Program-made: the position numbers and the translations under genes
Part shown: positions 26,185 to 34,377 of the stretch, one piece after another
How positions within the stretch are numbered: the first letter of the stretch is position 1
How the letters are laid out: the number at the start of each line of letters is the position of its first letter
NCBI RefSeq assembly: GCF_043196875.1
Contig: NZ_JBEBMX010000005.1
Span: 124,001-188,000 of the forward strand
Length of the DNA: 64,000 nt
Source: Saccharospirillum sp043196875
Lineage (GTDB): Bacteria > Pseudomonadota > Gammaproteobacteria > Pseudomonadales > Natronospirillaceae
Direction: 5' to 3'
Notes under the pieces: generated by a model
What the model was told of the DNA's origin: nothing
The model's input: the letters and a program-made list of their open reading frames with translations, nothing else
The model's database searches: none

Positions 26185-26646
26185 CTAATCTTCCACCGGC
26201 TCCAGAATGGCCAGATGCTGATAGAGCGTTTCGGTCAGTTCTTTGATGGTCATCGCCTGTTCCGGCGTCATACCACTGCGGCAATAAAACAGCTCCGGGA
26301 CTTTTTGGGCTTCGCGCTGTTTATGTCGACCCGCCTGCGTTAATTGAATCACGCGTTGCCGTTCATCGCTTTGCGAGCGTTTGCGTTCGATAAATCCTTT
26401 CTGTTCCAGGCGTTTCAGAATGGGCGTCAGGCTGCCCGAGTCGAAACGTGTCTGCCGCACCAGTTCTTTGACGGCAATGCCGTCGGCTTCCCACAGCGCC
26501 ATCATCACCAGATACTGCGGATAGGTCAGATCCAGAGGGTCCAACAAGGGCCGATAGGCGCGCACCATGGCGTTGGTGGCCGAGTAGAGTGAATGGCAGA
26601 CCTGATTGCTGAGGGTTTGTTCCGGGCGGATGCTCATAACGGTCAT
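26185..26646 (-). CDS. MarR family regulator, OhrR-like
   Basis: 153 residues from ATG 26646 (150 from ATG 26637; neither has a strong ribosome site). The early cysteine in LSNQVCHSLYSATNAM and the following LDLTYPQYLVMMALWE are the OhrR signature; that cysteine is the peroxide sensor in OhrR. The winged helix spans about 45-110 with GSLTPILKRLEQKGFIERKRS. OhrR normally represses the organic hydroperoxide reductase gene ohr, but no ohr is next to it. It is divergent from the DUF1499-flavoprotein unit, which is the likely target. Confidence 0.88.
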   Translation of the reverse strand: MTVMSIRPEQTLSNQVCHSLYSATNAMVRAYRPLLDPLDLTYPQYLVMMALWEADGIAVKELVRQTRFDSGSLTPILKRLEQKGFIERKRSQSDERQRVIQLTQAGRHKQREAQKVPELFYCRSGMTPEQAMTIKELTETLYQHLAILEPVED

Positions 26647-26667
26647 TCGTAGATGTGTGCAAGTATT

Positions 26668-26720
26668 TTGCGCGCAAGGTATTGACCGGTCAAGACTTCA
26701 GGCATAAAGTTTGCGCACAA
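26668..26720. promoter_or_regulatory. candidate operators for the OhrR-like regulator
   Basis: TTGCGCGCAAGGTATT (26668-26683) and TTGCGCACAAGATATT (26711-26726) are direct repeats with two mismatches, 43 bases apart. The core TTGCGCGCAA is itself a perfect palindrome. Between them TTGACCGGTCAA (26682-26693) is a second perfect palindrome. All lie between the divergent starts at 26646 and 26772, as expected for a MarR-type operator. Binding is inferred. Confidence 0.5.
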
Positions 26721-26771
26721 GATATTTGCTGGCAAGCAAAAAGCGCAAAAAGCGCAAAAAGGAGAGAAGCG

Positions 26772-27236
26772 ATGAAAATTCTAATGATTGTAGTCTTGGT
26801 TCTGGTGGCGCTGATTGCGCTGAACATTCTGACCATCATTGTGCAGAACAACAGGGTGCCGGAGCTGGGTCACGACAATGGCAAATTGAAGCCGCTGAGC
26901 AAGAAACCCAATGCGGTGTCTACCCAGGCCGATGACGAAGAACGCCGCGTGCGTCCCTGGCCGTTCAAAGCCGATCAGGCTGCGACCCGTGCTGCCATTC
27001 TTGCAGCGGTCAAAGCCTATGGCGGCGCTGAAGTGATCACCGAACAAGACGACTATATTTATGTGGTGTTCACCACCGCCAAGATGCATTTCCACGACGA
27101 TGTTGAGTTCTATCTCGACAGCGAAGCTCAGCAGGTGCATTTCCGTTCCGCCAGCCGCGCCGGTTATTCCGATATGGGTCTGAACCGCCAGCGTTATGAA
27201 CAACTGACGGAACTCTATGCTCAGGCAGAGGTCTGA
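26772..27236 (+). CDS. DUF1499 family protein with membrane anchor
   Basis: 154 residues. One N-terminal hydrophobic segment (about 3-25, no cleavage site seen) anchors a soluble domain with RPWPFKADQAATRAAILAAV and VEFYLDSEAQQVHFRSASRA, then YSDMGLNRQRYEQL: the DUF1499 pattern. Function is unknown. GGAGAG at 26761-26766 fixes ATG 26772. The stop abuts the next gene, so it is co-transcribed with the flavoprotein and probably controlled by the OhrR-like regulator. Confidence 0.85.
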   Translation: MKILMIVVLVLVALIALNILTIIVQNNRVPELGHDNGKLKPLSKKPNAVSTQADDEERRVRPWPFKADQAATRAAILAAVKAYGGAEVITEQDDYIYVVFTTAKMHFHDDVEFYLDSEAQQVHFRSASRAGYSDMGLNRQRYEQLTELYAQAEV

Positions 27237-27242
27237 TTGGCC

Positions 27243-28640
27243 ATGAAAGCTTACGATTTGATTGTTATCGGCACCGGCGCCGCCGGCCTGACCGCGGCCT
27301 TTACCGCCCTCGGTTTTGGCAAGCGCGTGCTGGTGGTGGAAAAAGATCGCCCCGGCGGCGAGTGCACCTGGTCCGGTTGCGTACCGTCCAAAGCGCTGAT
27401 CAATCAGGCCAAGGCGATCCATACTGCGCGGCAATTTGCTGATATAGCCATCGATGGCGCGGCGATCCTGGAAAAGGTGCGCGCTGTTTCCGAGCGGGTT
27501 TATCTGGATGAAACACCCGAGGTATTGGAACAGGCTGGGGCTGATTATCTGAACGGCACGGCGCGGTTTATCGATGCCCATCATATTGATGTGGATGGCC
27601 AGCGTATTTCCGGTCGCAAATTTATTCTGGCAACCGGCAGCCGACCCATGGTGCCGCCGATTGAAGGTCTCGACAGCGTCGATTACCTGACCAACGAAAG
27701 TGTCTTCCAGCAACAAGATTTGCCCAAGTCGTTGCTGGTGCTCGGCGGCGGTGTCATCAGCATGGAACTGGCGCAGGCGATGAATCGTCTGGGTGTGGCG
27801 GTGACCATCGTCGAGATGGCGCCGGAAGTGCTGCCGCGTGAAGAGCCGGAATTTGCCGCAGCCTTGCGTGAGCGTCTGCAAAGTGAAGGCGTGCGTTTTG
27901 AAATCGGCACCAAGGCCGTGGAAGTGAAACGCTCGGATGCTGGCACCACTCTGGTTGCCGAGCGCGACGGCGAAACTCTGGAACTGTCGGCGCAGCGTTT
28001 GCTGGTTGCCTTGGGCCGCAAAGCCAATGTTGAAAATCTGGGTTTGGAAAACGCCGGAGTCAAAGTTGATCGCGGTCTGGTATTGAACAAGCAACTGCGC
28101 ACCACGGCGAAAAATATCTACGCCTGTGGCGATGTGGCCGGGCCTTATCAACTCAGTCATATGGCCAATTATCAGGGCAAAATTGCGGCCATGAACGCCA
28201 TCCTGCCATTACGACGCTCGGTGAATTATGACCACATCAGTTGGGCCATTTTCACCGATCCGGAATTTGCCCGCGCTGGCCTGACCGAAGCCGAAGCGCG
28301 CCAGCAATATGGCGACAGCATCCGCGTTTATCATTACGACATGGCCGAAAAACTCGACCGCGCTAAAACCAAAGCGGGCGATGGCGGTCGCATCAAGCTG
28401 ATCACCAGCTCGCGTGGCAAAGTCCTGGGTGCTCACATTCTGGCCGAGCGTGCTGGCGAGTTGATCGCCGAAGTGCAGGTGCTGAAAACACTTGGGCTGA
28501 ACTTCGCCAAGCTGCAAGCAGTGATTCATCCGTACCCGACCTACGCCGACAGTCTGCGGCAGATGTCGCAGCAGGTGTTGCTGGATAACATTTTTCAACA
28601 TCCAGTGGTGCGTTTTGCCCGTAAGTTAGTCGGTAAGTAG
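27243..28640 (+). CDS. FAD-dependent pyridine nucleotide-disulfide oxidoreductase
   Basis: 465 residues. FAD motif VIGTGAAGLTAA at the start, redox cysteines Cys41 and Cys46 in GGECTWSGCVPSK, NAD motif VLGGGVISMELAQAMNRLG near 165-185, and the C-terminal IHPYPTYADSLRQM interface. This is the glutathione reductase/dihydrolipoamide dehydrogenase/MerA group, nearest in style to YkgC-type proteins of unknown substrate. No lipoamide complex genes are nearby. A TTG at 27237 is better spaced from AGAGG but adds only two residues. Context suggests a thiol or peroxide stress role. Confidence 0.92.
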   Translation: MKAYDLIVIGTGAAGLTAAFTALGFGKRVLVVEKDRPGGECTWSGCVPSKALINQAKAIHTARQFADIAIDGAAILEKVRAVSERVYLDETPEVLEQAGADYLNGTARFIDAHHIDVDGQRISGRKFILATGSRPMVPPIEGLDSVDYLTNESVFQQQDLPKSLLVLGGGVISMELAQAMNRLGVAVTIVEMAPEVLPREEPEFAAALRERLQSEGVRFEIGTKAVEVKRSDAGTTLVAERDGETLELSAQRLLVALGRKANVENLGLENAGVKVDRGLVLNKQLRTTAKNIYACGDVAGPYQLSHMANYQGKIAAMNAILPLRRSVNYDHISWAIFTDPEFARAGLTEAEARQQYGDSIRVYHYDMAEKLDRAKTKAGDGGRIKLITSSRGKVLGAHILAERAGELIAEVQVLKTLGLNFAKLQAVIHPYPTYADSLRQMSQQVLLDNIFQHPVVRFARKLVGK

Positions 28641-28667
28641 CAATCAGGCGGTGCGCCGCCTTTCCCC

Positions 28668-28707
28668 AAGCCCGCGTTTTTCCCCTTTGTCGCGGGCTTC
28701 TTTTTTT
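28668..28707 (+). terminator. rho-independent terminator
   Basis: AAGCCCGCG (28668-28676) pairs with CGCGGGCTT (28691-28699), followed by C and seven T (28701-28707). It ends the DUF1499-flavoprotein transcript. Confidence 0.85.
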
Positions 28708-28796
28708 CCTTTTTTAGCCAATCCCCTTGGCGGTCCTTGGTTTCCCTATCTGGCTCTGTTTAAATCCCTGCCTTCGTTGTAGCGCCGGAGCCGATC

Positions 28797-29504
28797 ATGA
28801 CCACCCATGTCACCCCTGAATTAACACTGAGAGGCACCTGGGTCGGTTTCTGGCGGTTGCTGCCGCTGTCTTTGTTTGTGGTTGCCTTTGGTCTGGCGTT
28901 CGGTCTGGCGGCGGTACAAACCGGCCTGTCGCCGAGTGAGACGGTGCTGATGAGCATGACCGTCTTTGCCGGTACCGCTCAGTTTGCGGCTCTGGATTTG
29001 TGGGAAGGGCAGGTGCCGGTATTCACGCTGCTGGTGACCACCTTTGCCATCAACGCCCGCCATCTGCTGATGGGTGCCAGTCTTTACCCCTGGTTGCGCA
29101 AACTGCCGATCGGCAAACGCTATGCCTCCATTCTGGTGTTATCCGATGCCAACTGGGCGATGACGCTGAACGAATTTCAGGCCGGTCACAGCCGCAACCT
29201 TGGCTTGCTGCTCGGTGGCGGCATCGCACTCTGGTGCACCTGGATGACCGGTACCTTATTGGGCATGGCCGGTGGCAGCGCCATCGCCGAGCCGGAGGTT
29301 TTCGGGCTGGATATGGTGATGGGCTGCTTTATGTTGTCGATGGCACTCGGTGGTAAGAAAAATCCGCGCATGATTACCGCCTGGGTGGTCGGCGGTGCAG
29401 CGGCTCTGGCGGCCTATCTGTGGTTACCGGCCAATACTCATGTGGTGGTTGGAGCCTTGGCTGGTGGCTTGGTCGGGGTGTTCTGGCTGGAGGAAAAACG
29501 ATGA
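28797..29504 (+). CDS. azlC: AzlC family branched-chain amino acid exporter subunit
   Basis: 235 residues with five to seven membrane helices. AzlC motifs: PLSLFVVAFGLAFGLAA, MSMTVFAGTAQFAAL, TTFAINARHLLMGASLYPWL and VLSDANWAMT. With AzlD it forms a two-part exporter for branched-chain amino acids or analogues. GGAG lies ahead of ATG 28797. The stop overlaps the azlD ATG (ATGA). Confidence 0.93.
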   Translation: MTTHVTPELTLRGTWVGFWRLLPLSLFVVAFGLAFGLAAVQTGLSPSETVLMSMTVFAGTAQFAALDLWEGQVPVFTLLVTTFAINARHLLMGASLYPWLRKLPIGKRYASILVLSDANWAMTLNEFQAGHSRNLGLLLGGGIALWCTWMTGTLLGMAGGSAIAEPEVFGLDMVMGCFMLSMALGGKKNPRMITAWVVGGAAALAAYLWLPANTHVVVGALAGGLVGVFWLEEKR

Positions 29505-29821
29505 TCGGTATCGATGCCTACGGCGGTTACGGCGGGCTGATACTGATTGGCCTGATGGCGCTGGTTACCTTGGTGGCCCGCTTCGGCGGCGTCTGGATTA
29601 TGTCCTTTATCCCCATCAGCCCTCGGGTCGAGAGCTTTATTAACGCCATGTCCGGATCGGTGCTGATCGCCATTTTGGTGCCGGTGGCGGTTGAAGGCGA
29701 TCTGGCGGCGCGCCTGGCGCTGCTGGCAACGGCCGCGGTGATGCTGGCGACCCGGCGTACTATGTTGGCCATTGCCGCTGGCATTGCTACTGCCGCCGGT
29801 TGGCGCTTGCTGATCGGTTAA
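29501..29821 (+). CDS. azlD: AzlD family transport subunit
   Basis: 106 residues with four hydrophobic segments. The pattern LIGLMALVTLVARFGGVWIM and FINAMSGSVLIAILVPVAV fits AzlD, the small partner of AzlC. It is translationally coupled to azlC by a four-base overlap. Its stop is six bases from the converging MarR-type gene. Confidence 0.9.
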   Translation: MIGIDAYGGYGGLILIGLMALVTLVARFGGVWIMSFIPISPRVESFINAMSGSVLIAILVPVAVEGDLAARLALLATAAVMLATRRTMLAIAAGIATAAGWRLLIG

Positions 29822-29827
29822 TCCGTC

Positions 29828-30250
29828 TCAACGCAAATTGCCTTCACACTGGCGCAGTGCCTGCGCCAGCTGTGTCTGTTCTGCCTCGCTGAGGCCAGCC
29901 AACATCTTACCTTCTATGTTATTGACCCGATCGTGCGCCTGATGCAGCAGCGCGCGGCCGCTGTCGGTCAGCTGTGTCTGGATGATGCGGCCGTGATCCG
30001 GGTGCGGCTGGCGCGCAATCCAGCCCTGGCGTTCCAGCGTTTTAATCAGTTGGATCATGCTTTGCGGCGTCATAAAGCAGGCGCGCGCCAGTTCTGCGTT
30101 GGATAACTGATCCGACTGCGACAGGGCGCTCAGCGTTGAATATTGCGAAGTGGACAGGTTCAGCGGGCGCAATTCGTCGTCCATATTGCGCCGGATAGCC
30201 TGTTGCACACCCTTGATCAGATAGGCAATTCGGTTGTCGGCCACGGCCAT
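29828..30250 (-). CDS. MarR family transcriptional regulator
   Basis: 140 residues. A winged helix-turn-helix with LSNAELARACFMTPQSMIQL (about 53-72), LERQGWIARQPHPDHGR and LTDSGRALLHQA is clear. It is divergent from a VOC-domain gene, with only 80 bases between starts, most of them covered by a perfect palindrome. It therefore probably represses itself and the VOC gene. The inducer is unknown, perhaps the VOC enzyme's substrate (inference). Confidence 0.93.
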   Translation of the reverse strand: MAVADNRIAYLIKGVQQAIRRNMDDELRPLNLSTSQYSTLSALSQSDQLSNAELARACFMTPQSMIQLIKTLERQGWIARQPHPDHGRIIQTQLTDSGRALLHQAHDRVNNIEGKMLAGLSEAEQTQLAQALRQCEGNLR

Positions 30251-30269
30251 TTCCTGTGTCTATTGATAA

Positions 30270-30306
30270 GTATAAGGAAGCTGATAATATATCAGCTTCC
30301 TTATAC
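30270..30306. promoter_or_regulatory. perfect 37-bp palindrome, candidate MarR operator
   Basis: GTATAAGGAAGCTGATA (30270-30286) and TATCAGCTTCCTTATAC (30290-30306) are exact reverse complements with a three-base centre (ATA). It sits 20 bases from the MarR-type start and 25 bases from the VOC start. The length could hold two MarR dimers or one long site. There is no T-run, and it is in a divergent promoter, so an operator is preferred to a terminator. Confidence 0.75.
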
Positions 30307-30330
30307 TGTCATAAGTCGGAGGACAGAACA

Positions 30331-30714
30331 ATGACAGCCAGTAATGATGCCAAGGTCTTGGGTCCGGGTTTTATTTCTTTGCAGGTTAATGATCTCGACG
30401 CTGCCAAGACGTTTTACACCGAGCAACTGGGGCTGGTACCCAGCAATGACGGGCCACCACATGCGGTGGTGTTCCAGGAAGGCGCCATTCCCTTTGCGCT
30501 GCGCACCGCGGCGGTGGATCTCAGTGACAGCAAGCATCTGGGCTGGGGTTTAGCGCTTTGGTTGGAGTGCAAGCAGATCGACAGCCTGCATCGGCGGCTG
30601 GAAGCCTACGGCGTTGAGATTCAGCAGCCGCCGTTCGACGGGCCTTTCGGGCGTACCTTCAGCATCGTTGATCCCTTTGGTTATCAACTGACGCTGTACG
30701 GTACGCCGGGCTGA
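30331..30714 (+). CDS. VOC family (glyoxalase/bleomycin-resistance fold) protein
   Basis: 127 residues. Two beta-alpha-beta-beta-beta halves are visible: LGPGFISLQVNDLDAAKTFY with LGLVPS, and LWLECKQIDSLHRRLEAYGV with FSIVDPFGYQLTLYG. The fold covers glyoxalases, dioxygenases and drug-binding proteins; a likely C-terminal metal-binding Glu is absent at the usual place, so activity is unclear. GGAGG at 30318-30322 fixes ATG 30331. Probably regulated by the divergent MarR protein. Confidence 0.88.
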   Translation: MTASNDAKVLGPGFISLQVNDLDAAKTFYTEQLGLVPSNDGPPHAVVFQEGAIPFALRTAAVDLSDSKHLGWGLALWLECKQIDSLHRRLEAYGVEIQQPPFDGPFGRTFSIVDPFGYQLTLYGTPG

Positions 30715-30715
30715 T

Positions 30716-32719
30716 TCAGCTGAGTCGGAACTGGCCGATCAATTGACGCTGATCTCCCGCCAGGCGGGTGAGTTTTTCGCTGTTATTGGCGGCTTCGCCG
30801 GCGGTCTTGGCCAGATCGTCGGCCATGTCGGAAATGTGCACCACGTTCTGAGTGACTTCGCGGGCAACCGCGCTTTGTTGTTCTGACGCGGTGGCTATCG
30901 ATTGGCTCATATCATTGATGTCGGCCAGCCGCTGCACCATGGCCGACAGTGATTCGCCGGTGCGCCGCGATTGTTCGGCTGAATCGCGCGATAGTTCACG
31001 GTTACTGGACATAATTTGCACCGCATTCTGGGCGCGTTGACGCAGCCGATCGATCATCTCACGGATGTCGCCGGCCGATTGCTCGGAACGGTTGGCCAGG
31101 CTGCGCACCTCTTCGGCAACGACGGCAAAACCGCGACCCTGTTCGCCGGCGCGGGCGGCTTCGATGGCCGCGTTCAGCGCCAGTAAGTTGGTTTGTTCGG
31201 CGATTTCCTGAATCACATCAAGCACCGATTCAATCTGCTGGCTTTCCTCGCTGAGGCTGTTTACCACGGCCTCGGCTTCCTGCTGAGCGCGATCCAGATC
31301 CTGGCTGTAACGGATGTTGGTTTCCATGCTCGCCATGCTGTCTTCGGCCGCCTGGGTTACCTGTTCCACTTCGCTGCGGGTACGCTCGGCATTGCTGGCG
31401 ACTTCACTGACGGCGGCTTCCATTTCGGTGATCGCCGTAGCGACGGAGCCGGTTTGTTGCTGCTGGCGTTCGACGCTCTGGCGGGTTTGGTCGCTGGTGC
31501 CAGAGGTGGCGGTGGCCAAGGATGAGATGGTGTCCGAGGAACTGCGGATTTCGCGAATCAATTCGCTCAGCCGGTCAGCCAGGGCATTGACGCCGGCGCC
31601 GATGCGGCCGATTTCGTCGTTCGACAGTCGCGCCACTCGGTTGGTCAGATCGCCTTCGGACAGACGCTCCAGTGTTTGCAGGGTGCGTTTTAACGGCGCG
31701 CGCATGGAGCGCACCACCGATGCCCCCACCGCGATCGATAAACCGATGGCAACGAACAGCATCAGCAGGGTCAGTTTCTGGGCGTTGCTGGCGGTGCGTT
31801 CGGCGTCATGACGCGCCTGCTGAGTCAGTTCGCGGATACCGCCGATGATGCCATCCAGGGTGCCCAGACTGGTGGTCATATTGGCGTCCATGTCCTGAAT
31901 CAGGCTGTTGCCCTGGCTGGAGAAACGCACAAAGTGTTTGTGGCTCTGGAACAGACCACCGTGGCCCTCGGTAGCGCCGTGCAGGACTTCAATATAGGGC
32001 GCAATCACTTCGGCGTAAGCCGCGTTGTCGTCCTGCAGCGAAGCCAGTTTGGCATCCAGCTGCTGCAGAATGATATCCAGTTCGGCTTCGGTGCTGTTGA
32101 TGCGATCCACCCGCGAAATCGCCAGCGATTGCTGTAACAACGACTGCGCCGATTCCGCCTGCTGCATGATGGTTTGCAGATCCCATTGCAGTCCGGATTG
32201 ACCCAGGGCTTCGGCCTGGCTCGACAACGAACCCAGATCGCCACTGAAAAAGGCCCAGTCGTTATTGAACAGCTGGGCTTCGACCAGGGCGTCTTCGCGC
32301 GCTTTAATGAGGTTGTTTTGCAGGTCGAGGTGACGCTCGGCCTGGGTGAACAGAATGTGCGCCAGGCTGGCTTGCTCAGCCAGTTGTTGCTGCAACGACG
32401 GGTAGAGTTCAAGACGTTGATTCAACTCATTGGCCAGATTTTGATAGCGATCGTGAATGTCCAGATATTGTTGTTCCAGCTGCTCACGTTGCTCGGCTTC
32501 ATCGCTGTTGGCGTGGGCTGTGACAGCACGGTTGGCTTCCTGCAACAGGCTGCGCAGGCGATTGGTATCGTCCAGCAAACCACCCAGATGAGTGGAGGCC
32601 AATTCCATATGTTCCGAAAGTTTGGTTTCGACGCTGATGGAGTACAGAGTGATGGCGGAGAAGATCAACAGCAGGGCGGCGAACCCGGCTACAACGCGGG
32701 TAATCAGAGACAGTTTCAT
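30716..32719 (-). CDS. methyl-accepting chemotaxis protein
   Basis: 667 residues. Membrane segment one is at about 7-26, a helical periplasmic sensor domain of about 280 residues follows, then membrane segment two (about 311-332) and HAMP (about 330-385, with LERLSEGDLTNRVARLSNDE). The signalling hairpin tip (IAEQTNLLALNAAIEAARAG and GRGFAVVAEEVRSLA) is near 505-545. No CheR-binding pentapeptide is seen at the C-terminus. It senses an unknown ligand and signals to CheA/CheW at the pole. No other chemotaxis genes are in the window, so it is an orphan receptor. Confidence 0.95.
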   Translation of the reverse strand: MKLSLITRVVAGFAALLLIFSAITLYSISVETKLSEHMELASTHLGGLLDDTNRLRSLLQEANRAVTAHANSDEAEQREQLEQQYLDIHDRYQNLANELNQRLELYPSLQQQLAEQASLAHILFTQAERHLDLQNNLIKAREDALVEAQLFNNDWAFFSGDLGSLSSQAEALGQSGLQWDLQTIMQQAESAQSLLQQSLAISRVDRINSTEAELDIILQQLDAKLASLQDDNAAYAEVIAPYIEVLHGATEGHGGLFQSHKHFVRFSSQGNSLIQDMDANMTTSLGTLDGIIGGIRELTQQARHDAERTASNAQKLTLLMLFVAIGLSIAVGASVVRSMRAPLKRTLQTLERLSEGDLTNRVARLSNDEIGRIGAGVNALADRLSELIREIRSSSDTISSLATATSGTSDQTRQSVERQQQQTGSVATAITEMEAAVSEVASNAERTRSEVEQVTQAAEDSMASMETNIRYSQDLDRAQQEAEAVVNSLSEESQQIESVLDVIQEIAEQTNLLALNAAIEAARAGEQGRGFAVVAEEVRSLANRSEQSAGDIREMIDRLRQRAQNAVQIMSSNRELSRDSAEQSRRTGESLSAMVQRLADINDMSQSIATASEQQSAVAREVTQNVVHISDMADDLAKTAGEAANNSEKLTRLAGDQRQLIGQFRLS

Positions 32720-32790
32720 CGTGGGCTACGTCGGCGATATAGCAGGATCGGACTTTTAAGGCTAAGGGAAGGCGCTGGGGGTGTCTATAG

Positions 32791-32870
32791 CGGGAGACGC
32801 TTAACGGGAGACGCTAAACGCCTAACCGGCGTCTCACGTCCGGGCGGCGCTCCGCTCCCGTCCAGCGTCA
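32791..32870. repeat. dispersed hairpin repeat, copy C
   Basis: Left arm 32791-32821 has CGGGAGACGCTTAACGGG then AGACGCTAAACGC; the right part (32829-32870) has GGCGTCTCACGTC and CTCCCGTCCAGCGTCAAGC. It is the most diverged copy, with extra GC-rich bases in the right arm. It lies between the MCP start and the gatB stop. Confidence 0.75.
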
Positions 32871-32880
32871 AGCAGCTGGC

Positions 32881-34314
32881 TTATCCCGCCAGCTTATCTT
32901 TCAACAACTGATTCACCTGGCCTGGGTTGGCCTGGCCTTTGGACGCTTTCATCACCTGGCCGACGAAAAAGCCGAACACCTTGTCTTTGCCGGAGCGGTA
33001 TTGTTCGACCTGCTCAGGGTTGGCGGCGATGACTTCGTCAATCATGGCTTCGATGGCGCCGCTGTCGGTGACTTGTTTCAGGCCACGTTTTTCGATGACC
33101 TCATCAGCGCTGCCTTCACCGGCGGCGATGCCTTCAAACACCTGCTTGGCCAGCTTGTTGGACACGGTGTTGTCCTGGATGCGCTGAATCAACTGACCCA
33201 GATGCTCGGCGCTGACCGGGCTGTCGGCGACATCGATTTCATCGCGGTTGAGCAGTGCGGCCAGTTCGCCCTGACACCAGTTGGCGGCCAGTTTGGCATC
33301 GCCACAGCTGGTCACCACCGCTTCAAAATAGTCGGCCATGGCGCGACTGGCCGCCAGCACGGTGGCGTCGTAGTCGGACAGGCCGTAGTCGTTCTGGAAA
33401 CGTTCGATCTTGGCATCCGGCAGTTCCGGCAATAGATCAGCGACCGCCTGCACATAGGCATCGTCGATTTCCACCGGCAACAAATCCGGCTCGGGGAAAT
33501 AACGGTAGTCGTTGGCGAATTCTTTGGAGCGCATCGACCGGGTTTCATTTTTGTCAGCGTCGTACAGGCGTGTTTCCTGAACGATTTCGCCACCGTCTTC
33601 GAGCACATCGATATGCCGTTGCACTTCGACATTGATGGCTTTTTCCACAAAGCGGAACGAATTAACGTTTTTGATTTCGGTGCGCGTGCCCAGCTCGGTG
33701 CTGCCTTTAGGACGTACCGAAACGTTGGCATCGCAACGCATCGAGCCTTCGGCCATATTGCCGTCGCTGATGCCGATGTAAGTGACGATGGAGTGGATTT
33801 TGCGCAGATAAGCCACGGCTTCTTTGGCGTTGCGCATATCCGGCTCGGAGACGATTTCCAGCAGCGGTGTGCCGGCGCGGTTCAGGTCGATGCCGGACAT
33901 GCCTTCGAAATCTTCGTGCAGCGATTTACCGGCATCTTCTTCCAGATGCGCACGGGTCACACCGATGGTGCGGTGGCTGCCGTCGTCGAGCACGATGTCG
34001 ACGTCACCCTTGCCGACGATGGGATGATCCATCTGAGTGATTTGATAGCCTTTGGGCGAATCGGGGTAGAAATAGTTTTTGCGATCAAAGACTGAGCGCT
34101 TGCCGATTTCGGCATCAATGGCCAGACCAAAAGCCACTGCTTTACGCAGCGCGCCTTCGTTGAACACCGGCAAGGCGCCGGGCATGGCCAAATCGACCAG
34201 GCTGGCCTGGCTGTTGGGCTCGGCACCGAAACGGGTGGACGAGCCGGAAAAGATCTTGGACTGGGTGGAGAGCTGTACGTGGATCTCCAGTCCGATGACG
34301 ATTTCCCATTCCAT
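32881..34314 (-). CDS. gatB: aspartyl/glutamyl-tRNA amidotransferase subunit B
   Basis: 477 residues, normal GatB length. Opening EWEIVIGLEIHVQLSTQSKI, middle GYQITQMDHPIVGKGDVDI, DLNRAGTPLLEIVSEPDMR and YRYFPEPDLLPVEI are hallmark motifs; the tail domain ends with VMKASKGQANPGQVNQLLK. GatB binds misacylated tRNA and, with GatA and GatC, converts Glu-tRNAGln and/or Asp-tRNAAsn to the amide form. Third gene of gatC-gatA-gatB; 63 bases separate it from gatA. Confidence 0.98.
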   Translation of the reverse strand: MEWEIVIGLEIHVQLSTQSKIFSGSSTRFGAEPNSQASLVDLAMPGALPVFNEGALRKAVAFGLAIDAEIGKRSVFDRKNYFYPDSPKGYQITQMDHPIVGKGDVDIVLDDGSHRTIGVTRAHLEEDAGKSLHEDFEGMSGIDLNRAGTPLLEIVSEPDMRNAKEAVAYLRKIHSIVTYIGISDGNMAEGSMRCDANVSVRPKGSTELGTRTEIKNVNSFRFVEKAINVEVQRHIDVLEDGGEIVQETRLYDADKNETRSMRSKEFANDYRYFPEPDLLPVEIDDAYVQAVADLLPELPDAKIERFQNDYGLSDYDATVLAASRAMADYFEAVVTSCGDAKLAANWCQGELAALLNRDEIDVADSPVSAEHLGQLIQRIQDNTVSNKLAKQVFEGIAAGEGSADEVIEKRGLKQVTDSGAIEAMIDEVIAANPEQVEQYRSGKDKVFGFFVGQVMKASKGQANPGQVNQLLKDKLAG

Positions 34315-34377
34315 CTTTGGGTCCTCTGAAAGTTCGCAGTCGGGCCGCTCAGGGCCCGTCTTAATCAGGTTTCAGCC

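Noticed and set aside
26781..28160. 459-residue antisense frame over the DUF1499 and flavoprotein genes
   Set aside because: Runs across two well-supported genes on the other strand and has no recognisable domain.
30270..30306. Palindrome as a terminator
   Set aside because: It lies between two divergent starts, not after a gene, and has no T-run.
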